Assembly (NCBI GenBank): GCA_030152105.1 | Contig: JASLIH010000136.1 | Coordinates: forward strand, 1 to 12,812 | DNA length: 12,812 nucleotides | Direction of reading: 5' to 3' | From: Actinomycetes bacterium | GTDB lineage: Bacteria > Actinomycetota > CALGFH01 | In this document: in pieces, positions 1 through 7,340 of the stretch | Layout of the letters: each line of letters starts with the position of its first letter | Numbering within the stretch: the first letter of the stretch is position 1 | Notes under the pieces: generated by a model | What the model was told of the DNA's origin: nothing | Database searches by the model: none | The model's input: only the letters and a program-made list of their open reading frames with translations | Position numbers and translations under genes: made by a program

Positions 1-1387
1 GATCGGCGACATGTTCCTCAACCTGGCCCGGCGCAGCCAGAGCCTGATCGACCGCCAGCTGGAACTGATGGACGACCTGGAACGCGAGGAGACCGACCCC
101 GACACCCTGGAGAACCTCTTCCGGCTCGACCACCTGGCCACTCGGATGCGCCGCAACTCCGAGGACCTGATCGTGCTCTCGGGAGAAGCACCGCCCCGCC
201 GCTGGAGCCAGCCGATGCCGCTGGACGAGGCCGTCCGGGCCGCTGTGGCCGAGGTCGAGGACTACAACCGAGTCGAGCTGCTGCCGATCGACGACATCGG
301 GCTGGCCGGCCAGGCGATCAGCGACGTCGTCCACCTGCTGGCCGAGCTGATCGAGAACGCCACCTCGTTCTCGCCTCCCGGGACCAAGGTCCAGATCGCC
401 GGCCAGTCGATCACCAGCGGCTATGTGCTCGAGATCGAGGACCGCGGCCTCGGCATGACCGACGACGAGCTGGTCGAGGCCAACGAGCGGCTGGCCAACC
501 CGCCCATTGTCGACTTCGCCCTCTCGCGCATGCTCGGGCTGTACGTGGTCGCCCGGCTGGCCCAGCGCTACAACATCAAGGTGCAACTGCGGCACTCCTG
601 GTACGGGGGCGTCACCGCCTTAGTGCTCCTGCCGCTGGGCCTAACGGTGCAGGCCCCGGTTCCCGAGTCGTTGGAGGCGGCCCAGAACGGCGGCCATCGG
701 CCACAGCTGGCCCCGCCGGCTCGGCCCAACTTGGACGGCGCTCCAGTCCAGGTAGCCCCGCCAGTGGCTGCACCGCCTTCCCCCTCCCAAGACACCGGGG
801 ACAGTCAACCCGGCGGCAACACCCCGATCTTCGAAGCAGCCCGCTCCGACTGGTTCGAGGACGAAGACGTTCACCGAGACCATCTGCCGCTCCGGCGCCA
901 CGGGGCCGAGCAGCCACACACGGTGCCGGAGGAGGCATATTGGGCCGTCGGCGCCGGACCCGAGCCGCCGCCCACGAGTGCGGCCGATCCCCCACAGCAA
1001 CCGCCGCCCACCCCGCCGGCCCCAGCTCCGCCGACAAGGTCCCGGCATCTGCGCGCGGAACAGCCCTCGACGCTGGCGAGCAGTCCACCGCCGGCGCCGG
1101 AGACGCCGTTGACGACCGCTGGGTTACCGCGCCGAGTGCCCAGGGCCAACCTGGCCCCAGGTATGCTGACCACCCAGACAGAGCAGGAGCCAGCGCCCTC
1201 CAGCCTCGATCCACCTATCGCTCCCGACATCCCGACGTCCGCTCGAGCTCGGTCCCCGGAGCAAGTCAGAAGCATGCTGGCCAGCTACCGATCCGGTGTG
1301 GAGCGCGGCCGGACACAGGCCGGCCCGGAGCCAGCCACCGAAATGCCTCGAAGGTCATCCAGGAGCGACGATGACCCAACTCAGTAG
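1..1387 (+). CDS. cvnA: Conservon sensor-kinase-like protein CvnA, 3' part
   Basis: This is the C-terminal part of an actinobacterial nitrate-sensor-like histidine kinase of the conservon type. The frame is open from the left edge (codons Ile-Gly-Asp precede the first Met at 11), so the N-terminal sensor and membrane part lies outside the window. Numbering from that Met, an H-box-like [10 protein letters not shown] carries His41. An HATPase_c domain covers about 70-210, with the N-box [12 protein letters not shown] (Asn116), the G1 box EDRGLGM (144-149) and the [12 protein letters not shown] helix (176-187). A Pro/Ala-rich, probably disordered tail of about 240 residues follows to residue 458. 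Family knowledge: CvnA is a membrane kinase-like protein that assembles with CvnB, CvnC and CvnD. The stop overlaps cvnB by 17 nt, indicating coupled translation. A Leu TTA codon lies at 620-622. Confidence 0.9.
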   Translation, partial: IGDMFLNLARRSQSLIDRQLELMDDLEREETDPDTLENLFRLDHLATRMRRNSEDLIVLSGEAPPRRWSQPMPLDEAVRAAVAEVEDYNRVELLPIDDIGLAGQAISDVVHLLAELIENATSFSPPGTKVQIAGQSITSGYVLEIEDRGLGMTDDELVEANERLANPPIVDFALSRMLGLYVVARLAQRYNIKVQLRHSWYGGVTALVLLPLGLTVQAPVPESLEAAQNGGHRPQLAPPARPNLDGAPVQVAPPVAAPPSPSQDTGDSQPGGNTPIFEAARSDWFEDEDVHRDHLPLRRHGAEQPHTVPEEAYWAVGAGPEPPPTSAADPPQQPPPTPPAPAPPTRSRHLRAEQPSTLASSPPPAPETPLTTAGLPRRVPRANLAPGMLTTQTEQEPAPSSLDPPIAPDIPTSARARSPEQVRSMLASYRSGVERGRTQAGPEPATEMPRRSSRSDDDPTQ

Positions 1388-1793
1388 GGAAGCCGAGAAC
1401 CTCAACTGGCTCGTCTCCAACTTCGCCAAGAGTGTCCCCGGCGCGGCACATGCGATCGTGGTCTCGGCCGACGGGCTCCTGATGGCCGTGTCGGAGCGTC
1501 TGGACCGGGCCAGAGCCGACACGCTTTCCGCCGTCGCCTCGGGCCTGGCCAGCCTCACCCAAGGCTCGGCGCGCCTGTTCGGCGGCGGAACCGTCACCCA
1601 GACAGTCGTGGAGATGGAGCGGGGCTACCTGCTGGTGATGGCGGTCAGCGACGGTTCCTGCCTGGCCGTGCTCGCCGCCCCGTCCTGCGACATCGGCATT
1701 ATCGGCTACGAAATGGCGTTGCTTGTCGCCAGGACCGGAGCGGTTCTCACGCCCGAGTTACGGGCCGAGCTGCAAGCGGGCCTACCAAGATAG
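1371..1793 (+). CDS. cvnB: Roadblock/LC7 protein CvnB
   Basis: This 140-residue protein has one Roadblock/LC7 domain over nearly its whole length. The family usually acts as a partner or GTPase-activating factor for small Ras-like GTPases, here presumably CvnD. Recognisable features are the N-terminal helix [20 protein letters not shown], the strand [17 protein letters not shown], and a second helix-strand unit that includes the [20 protein letters not shown] segment. The ATG at 1371 follows an AGGAG box (1361-1365) and is preferred to the in-frame ATG at 1296, which would add 25 atypical residues inside cvnA. The gene starts within the last 17 nt of cvnA. A TTA codon encodes Leu near the C-terminus (PELRAEL). 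Identification is firm. The GAP role is inferred from the family. Confidence 0.93.
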   Translation: MTQLSREAENLNWLVSNFAKSVPGAAHAIVVSADGLLMAVSERLDRARADTLSAVASGLASLTQGSARLFGGGTVTQTVVEMERGYLLVMAVSDGSCLAVLAAPSCDIGIIGYEMALLVARTGAVLTPELRAELQAGLPR

Positions 1794-1814
1794 TGACGGC
1801 TGGGGGACCCACCG

Positions 1815-2189
1815 ATGAGCAGCGAGGACCAACGGGACAACCGGCAGCGGGAGCCGGGGCGGCTGGTCCGACCCTATTACATGACCGGTGGACGAGCCCG
1901 ACCCGCCCAAAACGACCTGGAGATCGAGGCGCTCGTCTCGACCACCGCGCAGGGGGAGCGCTCGCCCAAGCTGAACGTCGAGCAGCGGGCGATCATCGCG
2001 CTCTGCCGCGACCTGCTTTCGATCGCGGAGGTGTCAGCCCGCCTGGACCTGCCGCTGGGGGTCGCCCGCGTCGTGATCGGGGACATGGCCGCGGAAGGGT
2101 TGGTCATCCTGCATCGGCCCACCACCGTCGGCGACCGCCCGGACCTTGCGCTTCTCCAAAGGGTTCTCTATGGCCTCAACCAGATCTGA
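1815..2189 (+). CDS. cvnC: DUF742 protein CvnC
   Basis: This 124-residue DUF742 protein is the third component of the conservon. It contains the family signature RLVRPYYMTGGRA (about 16-28), followed by a winged-helix-like segment. That segment includes EQRAIIALCRDLLSIAEVSARLDLPLGVARVVIGDMAAEGLVILHR (about 56-101, described here by its two halves around LSIAEVSARL and VARVVIGDMAAEGLV). DUF742 proteins resemble compact MarR-like helix-turn-helix folds, but their biochemical role in conservons is unsettled. The ATG at 1815 has a GGGGGA box at 1802-1807 with 7 nt spacing. The gene lies 21 nt after cvnB, and its 3' end overlaps the cvnD start by 20 nt. Confidence 0.92.
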   Translation: MSSEDQRDNRQREPGRLVRPYYMTGGRARPAQNDLEIEALVSTTAQGERSPKLNVEQRAIIALCRDLLSIAEVSARLDLPLGVARVVIGDMAAEGLVILHRPTTVGDRPDLALLQRVLYGLNQI

Positions 2190-2766
2190 CCGCGCTCGAA
2201 CGTCTGCCCAGCAGCGGCCGACGCCGGTCAAGATCGTCATCGCCGGCGGTTTCGGAGTCGGCAAGACGACCCTAGTGGGCGCGGTCTCTGAGATCGTCCC
2301 GCTGACCACTGAGGCGGCCATGACCACGGCCAGCGTCGGGGTGGATGATCTGTCGGCGCTGCCCAACAAGACCACCACCACGGTGGCCATGGACTTCGGC
2401 CGCATCACCCTGGACACCGACCTGATTCTGTACCTGTTCGGCACCCCCGGTCAGGACCGGTTCTGGTTCATGTGGGACGACCTGTGCCGAGGCGCCATCG
2501 GCGCCGTGGTCCTGGCCGACACCAGGCGACTGGGAGACTGCTTCGCCGCCGTCGATTACTTCGAGCAGCGCGAGCTGCCGTTCGTGGTCGCCATCAACTG
2601 CTTCGATGGGATCCAGATCCACTCCATCGAGGATGTCCGCGACGCACTCATGATCTCGGCGCATGTCCCGGTTCTGGTGGGCGACGCCCGAATGCGCAGG
2701 TCGGCCAAGACCGTCCTGATCAAGCTGGTCGAGCACGCCATGGCCCTCGCGAGCGCCATGGGATAA
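2170..2766 (+). CDS. cvnD: Ras-like GTPase CvnD (ATP/GTP-binding protein)
   Basis: This 198-residue small GTPase completes the conservon. Visible motifs are the P-loop GGFGVGKT (26-33), the G3 region YLFGTPGQDRFWFMWDD (about 88-104), a G4-like NCFD (143-146) replacing NKxD, and GDARMRRSAK (171-180) near the G5 position. NCFD-type G4 motifs are normal in this family. The G3 glutamine (TPGQ) is present, so hydrolysis is plausible. The protein is expected to cycle on GTP at the membrane with CvnA-C. The ATG at 2170 is chosen because AAAGGG at 2158-2163 sits 6 nt upstream. An in-frame TTG at 2146 is less likely. No cvnE or cytochrome P450 gene follows, unlike several Streptomyces conservons. The next gene is convergent. 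Confidence 0.92.
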   Translation: MASTRSDRARTSAQQRPTPVKIVIAGGFGVGKTTLVGAVSEIVPLTTEAAMTTASVGVDDLSALPNKTTTTVAMDFGRITLDTDLILYLFGTPGQDRFWFMWDDLCRGAIGAVVLADTRRLGDCFAAVDYFEQRELPFVVAINCFDGIQIHSIEDVRDALMISAHVPVLVGDARMRRSAKTVLIKLVEHAMALASAMG

Positions 2767-2794
2767 CAAGCGGCGACGCGCGCTGACCCTCTTC

Positions 2795-2820
2795 GCCGTC
2801 CCCTTCCGGAGGGGGACGGC
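2795..2820. terminator. Bidirectional hairpin terminator between convergent genes
   Basis: The arms GCCGTCCCC (2795-2803) and GGGGACGGC (2812-2820) are perfectly complementary. The stem can extend by a T-G and a T-A pair to 11 bp around a CCGG loop. It lies 28 nt after the cvnD stop and 1 nt beyond the stop of the convergent permease gene (2822), so it can serve both transcripts. There is no clear T-tract, which is common for actinobacterial terminators. Confidence 0.75.
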
Positions 2821-2821
2821 C

Positions 2822-4363
2822 CTATCGTTGTCCCGACGCCGTGTACGCCTGGGCGCGCTCTTGTTCGGTCGCCGCCGGCTCATCCGTCGCCTCGCGGGCC
2901 CGCTCCCCGAGCGGATCCGGTTGGCGCCGCATGGCCCTCGGCTCCAGCAGCCACATCAGGCCGAACACGATCACCCCGAGCAGGATCACGACGAACGCGT
3001 AGCCCTGCGCGGCCCGGAAGAGGTCCGGCCCGAGCAGGACGATGAGCTCGTAGGCCAGCCACACCAGGGCGCCGGTGACGACCAGCCGCTGCCAGCGGCC
3101 GAGGTGGAAGTAGCCCGGCTCGGGCCGGAGGCGGGACGCGACGGCGGCGTAGAGGAGCACCGTCCCGGTATAGGTGATGGCCGGCATCAAGGTCCCGGCG
3201 GTGAACATGTCGATCAGGGCGTCGGTGTTGCTGCGCACATACACCAGGGGGACCATGGGCGCCACCGCCACGAGCACCGTCGCCCAGCTCGGCCCCCCAG
3301 TGGCCTTGGGCACCCGTGACAGGAGCTGGTGGCCGGGCAGGCGCCGATCCCGGGCCATCGCCCACACCACCCGGGCGTTGGTAGCCATAGTGATCAAGCC
3401 GCAGCAGAACATCGAGACGCAGATGAAGAACAGGAAGACCTTTTCGATGCTCGGTCCAAGGACGTCCTCGAGGATGAACGCGAGCGGCGCCGGGTCCGCC
3501 GTCGTGGCGGCCACGTCCCTGGTAGCCACGGCCGCCGCCATGAGGAAGACCATGCCGATGACGCCGGCAGCCGCCAGCGCCCGGATCATGGCCTTGGGCA
3601 CCACTCGACGCGGGTTATGGGTCTCCTCAGCGAAGTTGGCGGACGTCTCGAAGCCGAGCAGGGTGAAGGAGCCAAGCACCGTGGCCAGCATTACCGGGCC
3701 GAGCCAGGAGAACCACTCTGCCTCCGGCACGGTTCCGGTGGACCAGAGGTTGCCCCAGTCGCCCTGGCCGGCCAGCAGGGCCGCCGCGAACAGCACAATC
3801 GCCAGCTCGATCATGCCGACCAACTCGAACACCACCGCCAGGTTGTTGAGCCGGGTGGTGATGATCGTCGACCCGATGATGAGCGCGGCCTCAATGGCGA
3901 GGAGGACGAAGGTCTGGATCGCGGCGCCCAGGGGCGTATAGGCGATACCGAACATCGGCTGGAAGGCGAGCTGCACGAAGGCGTAGTTGACCGACACGGT
4001 CAAGATGGTCAGGGTCGTGAACGACAGCCAGCCAAGCCACCAGCCTACCGACGGGTTAGCCAGCCGCGAGCCCCACTGGTAGTGGATGCCCGCCGCTGGG
4101 ATCTTCGCGGCCAAGGCGGCGCAGACCAGGCAGACCAGGAACTGGCCGGCAAAGGCGATCGGCCAAATCCAGATGCCCCGGGGACCGGCGACGGTGAGCA
4201 GGAACCCAAAGCTCACGAACAGCGCCATGGTGATCGAGATGAACGAGAACGCGACCCCGAAGGACTCGAAGGGCCTCAGCGTCCGCTGGAACACCTGACG
4301 GTAGCCGAACCGCCGCAGGAACTGGTCATCGGAGTCGTCGGTGGGGGGCGGATCGGTGCGCAT
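2822..4363 (-). CDS. APC-superfamily amino acid/amine permease
   Basis: This 513-residue integral membrane transporter of the amino acid-polyamine-organocation superfamily is closest in pattern to the GABA permease/choline (ACT) branch. About 12 hydrophobic segments run between residues 35 and 475. Conserved landmarks are LRPFESFGVAFSFISIT (29-45, first helix), AAKIPAAGIHYQWGSRLANP (85-104), GFETSANFAEETHNPRRVVP (237-256) and ATNARVVWAMARDRRLPG (327-344). Both tails are hydrophilic and rich in Asp, Glu and Arg. The ATG at 4363 is supported by GAGGAGG (4369-4375) with 5 nt spacing. The gene is monocistronic, divergent from the hydrolase/ABC operon and convergent with the conservon. The substrate is unknown. 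Family precedent and the neighbouring amidohydrolase favour an amino acid, GABA-like compound or other amine. Family is secure, substrate is inference. Confidence 0.9.
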   Translation of the reverse strand: MRTDPPPTDDSDDQFLRRFGYRQVFQRTLRPFESFGVAFSFISITMALFVSFGFLLTVAGPRGIWIWPIAFAGQFLVCLVCAALAAKIPAAGIHYQWGSRLANPSVGWWLGWLSFTTLTILTVSVNYAFVQLAFQPMFGIAYTPLGAAIQTFVLLAIEAALIIGSTIITTRLNNLAVVFELVGMIELAIVLFAAALLAGQGDWGNLWSTGTVPEAEWFSWLGPVMLATVLGSFTLLGFETSANFAEETHNPRRVVPKAMIRALAAAGVIGMVFLMAAAVATRDVAATTADPAPLAFILEDVLGPSIEKVFLFFICVSMFCCGLITMATNARVVWAMARDRRLPGHQLLSRVPKATGGPSWATVLVAVAPMVPLVYVRSNTDALIDMFTAGTLMPAITYTGTVLLYAAVASRLRPEPGYFHLGRWQRLVVTGALVWLAYELIVLLGPDLFRAAQGYAFVVILLGVIVFGLMWLLEPRAMRRQPDPLGERAREATDEPAATEQERAQAYTASGQR

Positions 4364-4470
4364 GGCGCCCTCCTCGGAGCTAGGCCCAGGGTGGGAGGAA
4401 GTGCCGGAACCAGGCGCCGGGCCTGGTGAGGGAGATCACCGGGACGGAGCCTGCCAACCGAAGCGTTCTA
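4364..4470 (-). promoter_or_regulatory. Structured leader and weak promoter of the permease gene
   Basis: Read on the minus strand, a weak promoter candidate is TTGTCG (4494-4489), an 18-nt spacer and TAGAAC (4470-4465). The presumed leader of about 95 nt contains GGTGA/TCACC (4440-4436 with 4429-4425), then ACCAGGC/GCCTGGT (4427-4421 with 4415-4409). These two hairpins share bases 4425-4427, so both cannot form completely. Downstream, CCTCC (4398-4394) is complementary to GGAGG in the Shine-Dalgarno (4373-4369) and could sequester it. The elements are seen; the regulatory role is inference. I recognise no known riboswitch family. Confidence 0.3.
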
Positions 4471-4475
4471 CCATC

Positions 4476-4849
4476 CAGCGAGAGATCCCGACAAATGCGG
4501 CCACCCAAGAGGACCAGCCTGTCCGGCGTGCTCTGGCATCCAGGACACGGCGCCCGCCTTCACTGCGGCGTGTTAGTGGTCGCGCCGGCCAGGGTCAAGC
4601 TGCTCGGCGTCACGCCCGGCAGTGCGAGACGAACTCCTCGATCGGGCTGCGAGCCGTCGCCGTCCTCCTGGAGGGCTCCCTGCTGCGCCTGCGGGCCAGG
4701 ATCATAGGCGCAACTGTCTGACATAAGGAGGAGCCCTTCGGTCGATCCGGCACCCCTGACGCGATCGTTTGCCCAGGTGGACAGCGGGCCACAATGGGTT
4801 CCGGACAAGCGGGGAGGACGGTTGCGGACCCACCCTCATCGCCCCTCCC
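4476..4849. other. Divergent intergenic region without a recognised gene
   Basis: No convincing gene occupies this stretch between the permease leader and the operon promoter. A short + strand stretch ending at a TGA near 4721 has strongly GC-rich third positions (about 4620-4721), but no plausible start, and I do not recognise the peptide. A perfect ribosome-binding-like AAGGAGGAG lies at 4725-4733, with no ATG, GTG or TTG at a usable distance. The region may hold regulator-binding sites or a decayed gene. Confidence 0.4.
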
Positions 4850-4879
4850 TTGACACAGCAAAGCAAAGTGCGACGTAAT
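4850..4879 (+). promoter_or_regulatory. Sigma70-type promoter for the hydrolase/ABC operon
   Basis: A perfect -35 TTGACA (4850-4855) is followed by an 18-nt spacer and a -10 CGTAAT (4874-4879, 4 of 6 consensus bases). Transcription would begin near 4886, giving a leader of about 58 nt. It sits at the right place for the first gene of the operon. A small hairpin, CCCG/CGGG around TTG, lies just before the start codon and touches the 5' part of the ribosome-binding site GGGGGAG (4933-4939). Confidence 0.5.
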
Positions 4880-4944
4880 GGCCGCCATACCAGCCCTAAC
4901 AGGACAAAGGCGCGGCGGATCGGTCCCGTTGCGGGGGAGACACC

Positions 4945-5565
4945 ATGGCGGCGCTGATCGAGGGCAGGGCGGCCCTGATCGTGATCGACATGCAGCAAGG
5001 CTATTCCCAGCCCTTCGAGCAGGCGGGGATTCCGCTCATGGCCGGCTTCGCCGAGCAGGTGGACCGGGTCGTCGGCGTCGTTGACGCCTGCCGGACGGCT
5101 GGCGTGCCGGTGGTCTTCACCCAGGAGGTCCACCGCCGAAACCTGGTGGACTTCGGTCGGGAGCTGGACGGTGACGAGAGCATCCACTGCCTGGAGGGTG
5201 ACCCCGGCACCGAGCTCGTCGAGGAGCTTCGCCCTCGCGAAGGCGACTACCTCATCGCCAAACGGCGCTACTCCTGCTTCTTCGGCACCGACCTTGAGAT
5301 CCTGCTGCGCGGCCTGGACGTGCAAACCCTGCTGCTGGTCGGCGGGTTGACCGATGTCTGTGTGCACTACACCTTCGCCGACGCCCACCAGTGGAACTAC
5401 CACGTCAGGGTCCTTGAGGACTGCGTCCTTGGCTCGACCGCCGAGCGCCACCAGGCCTCGCTTTCGGCCATGGAGTACCTCCAGCACGGAGCCCGCCAGA
5501 CCAGCCAGCACGTGCTGGCAGCACTCGACCAGCTGGCACAGCCGACCGCCGCCCAGCGCACGTGA
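4945..5565 (+). CDS. Isochorismatase-like cysteine hydrolase
   Basis: This 206-residue protein of the isochorismatase/nicotinamidase/N-carbamoylsarcosine amidohydrolase superfamily has the full Asp-Lys-Cys triad. Asp15 lies in LIVIDMQQGYS, Lys106 in YLIAKRRYSCFFGT, and Cys139 in VGGLTDVCVHYTFADA. The last motif also contains the usual cis-peptide neighbourhood before the nucleophile. Length is typical. Members hydrolyse C-N bonds of amides (nicotinamide, N-carbamoyl compounds, biuret), or an ether bond in true isochorismatases. With no siderophore genes nearby, an amidase role is favoured. The protein is cytoplasmic, with no signal peptide. The ATG at 4945 follows GGGGGAG. Its TGA overlaps the GTG of the ABC ATPase (GTGA, 5562-5565), so synthesis is coupled to the importer. 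This implies that the enzyme acts on the imported compound. The exact substrate is unknown. Confidence 0.88.
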   Translation: MAALIEGRAALIVIDMQQGYSQPFEQAGIPLMAGFAEQVDRVVGVVDACRTAGVPVVFTQEVHRRNLVDFGRELDGDESIHCLEGDPGTELVEELRPREGDYLIAKRRYSCFFGTDLEILLRGLDVQTLLLVGGLTDVCVHYTFADAHQWNYHVRVLEDCVLGSTAERHQASLSAMEYLQHGARQTSQHVLAALDQLAQPTAAQRT

Positions 5566-7340
5566 GGAACTGGCGAAAGGTCGGGGGGAGAGTCGCCGCT
5601 CACCCCCGGGCCGAACGCACCACGACCGCGGTCCTGTCGCTTCGCAACCTGGCGGTTTCCTATCCAGGTGGCGTGCAGGCCCTGCGCGGCGTGTCACTGG
5701 AGGTTGCCCCGGGCGAGATCGTCGGCCTAGTGGGCGAGTCCGGCGCGGGCAAGACCGTGCTCGGCCTGGCCGCCCTCGGGCTGCTGCCGTCGTCGGCCGA
5801 GCTGGATGGTCACGTGTTCCTGGGCGACACCGACATGGCAACCGCCACCGGCGAGCAGCGCCGCCTGGCCCGCAAGCGGTTCGCGGGCGCGGTCTTCCAA
5901 GACCCGATGACGTCGCTGAACCCGACGATGACGGTCGGCCGCCAAGTCGCCGAGGTGACGGGCTCGATGACCGCAGCGATCCAAGCGCTGGAGCGCGCCC
6001 ATGTGCCCGACGCCCCTCGGCGGGCAGGCCAGTACCCGCACGAGCTGTCCGGCGGCCAACGCCAGCGGGTGATGATCTCCATGGCCGTGGCTGGCGCTCC
6101 GGCATTGATCGTCGCCGACGAACCAACCACGGCCCTGGACGTCACCATCCAGGGCGAGATCCTGCGGTTGCTGTCGGAGCTGCGGGACGACACCGGCACT
6201 TCAATCCTGTTCGTCACCCATGACCTCGCCGTCGCCGCCAGCCTGGCTGATCGCATAGCGGTCCTCTACGGCGGCCGGCTGGCCGAGCTGGGACCGGCGA
6301 CAGAGCTCCTGCAGCAGCCCGACCACCCCTACACCGCCGGGCTGTTGGCCGCGCGTCCGTTAGCCGACTCCCCTCGAGGCCGGCCGCTCCCGGCCCTTCC
6401 TGGTGAGCCGCCAGACCCACGCGCCCATGTCGACGCCTGCCCGTTCGCACCGCGATGCCCCCTGGTGACCCCGGCCTGTGAAGATCGGCTACCCCAGGTG
6501 ACGGCAGCACCCAGCCACGCCGGGCTGGTCGCCTGCTTGCGGGCCGGCGAGCCCCACACCTCGCTTCTCCAGGTCCACGACCCCTTTCCCGAGCAAGAGC
6601 AGCCCCCCGGCAGGCCGCCGGCGCTACGTCTTGACGATCTGACCAAGGCATTCGGCTCCCGCCAGTTCCGCCACGGAGCAGTCAATGGCCTCACCCTTGA
6701 GGTGCCGGCGGGTGGCGCGGTGGCGCTGGTCGGGGAGAGCGGCTGCGGCAAGACCACCACCCTGCGCATGGCCGTCGGCCTCGAGCGGCCCGACAGCGGA
6801 ACCGTCGCGGTCGGCAAGGGTGGACGTCCCCAACTCGTGTTCCAGGACGCCGGCGCCTCGCTGACGCCATGGCTCTCTGTAGGCGAGCTGCTGGAGGAGC
6901 GGCTTCGCTCCGAAGGCCTCACCGCTCCCCAACGTGCCGAGCGCGCCCGGGAGGTGCTTGCCCTGGTGGGCCTTCCTGTCTCGGTGCGCGGCCTGCGGGC
7001 ACGCCAGCTCTCGGGAGGGCAACGCCAACGGGTCGCGATCGCCCGGGCCATCGCGGTCCCGCCAGCCCTGCTCGCCTGCGACGAGCCGATTTCAGCGCTG
7101 GATGTCTCGCTGGCGGCGGTGGTGCTGAATCTGCTTTGCCGTCTGCGGGCCGAACTCAACATGGCAATCTTATTCGTGACCCACGATCTGACAGTCGCCC
7201 GTCTCGTGGGAGATCGCATCGCCGTGATGCACGACGGCCAGATCGTTGAGGAAGGTCCGCCTGAAGCGGTGCTCAAACATCCCCAGCACCCCCAGACCAA
7301 GGCCTTGGTGGCCGCCATTCCCCGTCTGAGGAGCGCGTGA
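5562..7340 (+). CDS. Fused DppD-DppF-type ABC transporter ATPase
   Basis: This 592-residue protein contains two complete nucleotide-binding domains of a peptide/nickel/opine importer. NBD1 has Walker A GESGAGKT (58-65), Q-loop VFQDP (111-115), signature LSGGQ (162-166), Walker B IVADEP (183-188) and His220. A DppD-type C-terminal region follows with [10 protein letters not shown] (255-264) and cysteines 293, 299, 306 and 325, the pattern linked to an iron-sulfur cluster in related DppD proteins. NBD2, the DppF-like half, has GESGCGKT (391-398), Gln428, LSGGQ (483-487), Walker B LACDEP (504-509) and His541. The helical region between Q-loop and signature in NBD1 looks roughly 10 residues shorter than usual. 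The GTG start at 5562 overlaps the hydrolase stop and lacks its own strong ribosome-binding site, so it probably depends on coupling. The gene ends with TGA overlapping the next ATG by one base. Confidence 0.92.
   Translation: MRNWRKVGGRVAAHPRAERTTTAVLSLRNLAVSYPGGVQALRGVSLEVAPGEIVGLVGESGAGKTVLGLAALGLLPSSAELDGHVFLGDTDMATATGEQRRLARKRFAGAVFQDPMTSLNPTMTVGRQVAEVTGSMTAAIQALERAHVPDAPRRAGQYPHELSGGQRQRVMISMAVAGAPALIVADEPTTALDVTIQGEILRLLSELRDDTGTSILFVTHDLAVAASLADRIAVLYGGRLAELGPATELLQQPDHPYTAGLLAARPLADSPRGRPLPALPGEPPDPRAHVDACPFAPRCPLVTPACEDRLPQVTAAPSHAGLVACLRAGEPHTSLLQVHDPFPEQEQPPGRPPALRLDDLTKAFGSRQFRHGAVNGLTLEVPAGGAVALVGESGCGKTTTLRMAVGLERPDSGTVAVGKGGRPQLVFQDAGASLTPWLSVGELLEERLRSEGLTAPQRAERAREVLALVGLPVSVRGLRARQLSGGQRQRVAIARAIAVPPALLACDEPISALDVSLAAVVLNLLCRLRAELNMAILFVTHDLTVARLVGDRIAVMHDGQIVEEGPPEAVLKHPQHPQTKALVAAIPRLRSA

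Noticed and set aside
3329..4429. Plus-strand open frame of 366 codons opposite the permease
   Set aside because: Its composition is low-complexity (Arg, Gly, His, Asp) and it mirrors the permease codons on the other strand.
4560..4724. Minus-strand 54-codon frame starting MSDSCAYDPG in the divergent spacer
   Set aside because: No ribosome-binding site precedes its ATG (the upstream sequence is pyrimidine-rich), third-position GC bias is modest, and I recognise no family.
4880..4944. Guanidine-type (mini-ykkC) or other known riboswitch before the hydrolase
   Set aside because: The leader is short, and I could not find the paired ACGR loops or any other consensus. Only a 4-bp hairpin near the ribosome-binding site is present.
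4945..5565. True isochorismatase of siderophore synthesis
   Set aside because: There is no aryl-carrier domain and no dihydroxybenzoate or NRPS gene nearby. Coupling to an ABC importer fits an amidohydrolase better.
4702..6126. Long minus-strand open frame of 474 codons across the hydrolase and ATPase genes
   Set aside because: It is antisense to two clear genes, is Arg/Pro/Gly-rich and has no domain, as expected for a shadow frame in GC-rich DNA.
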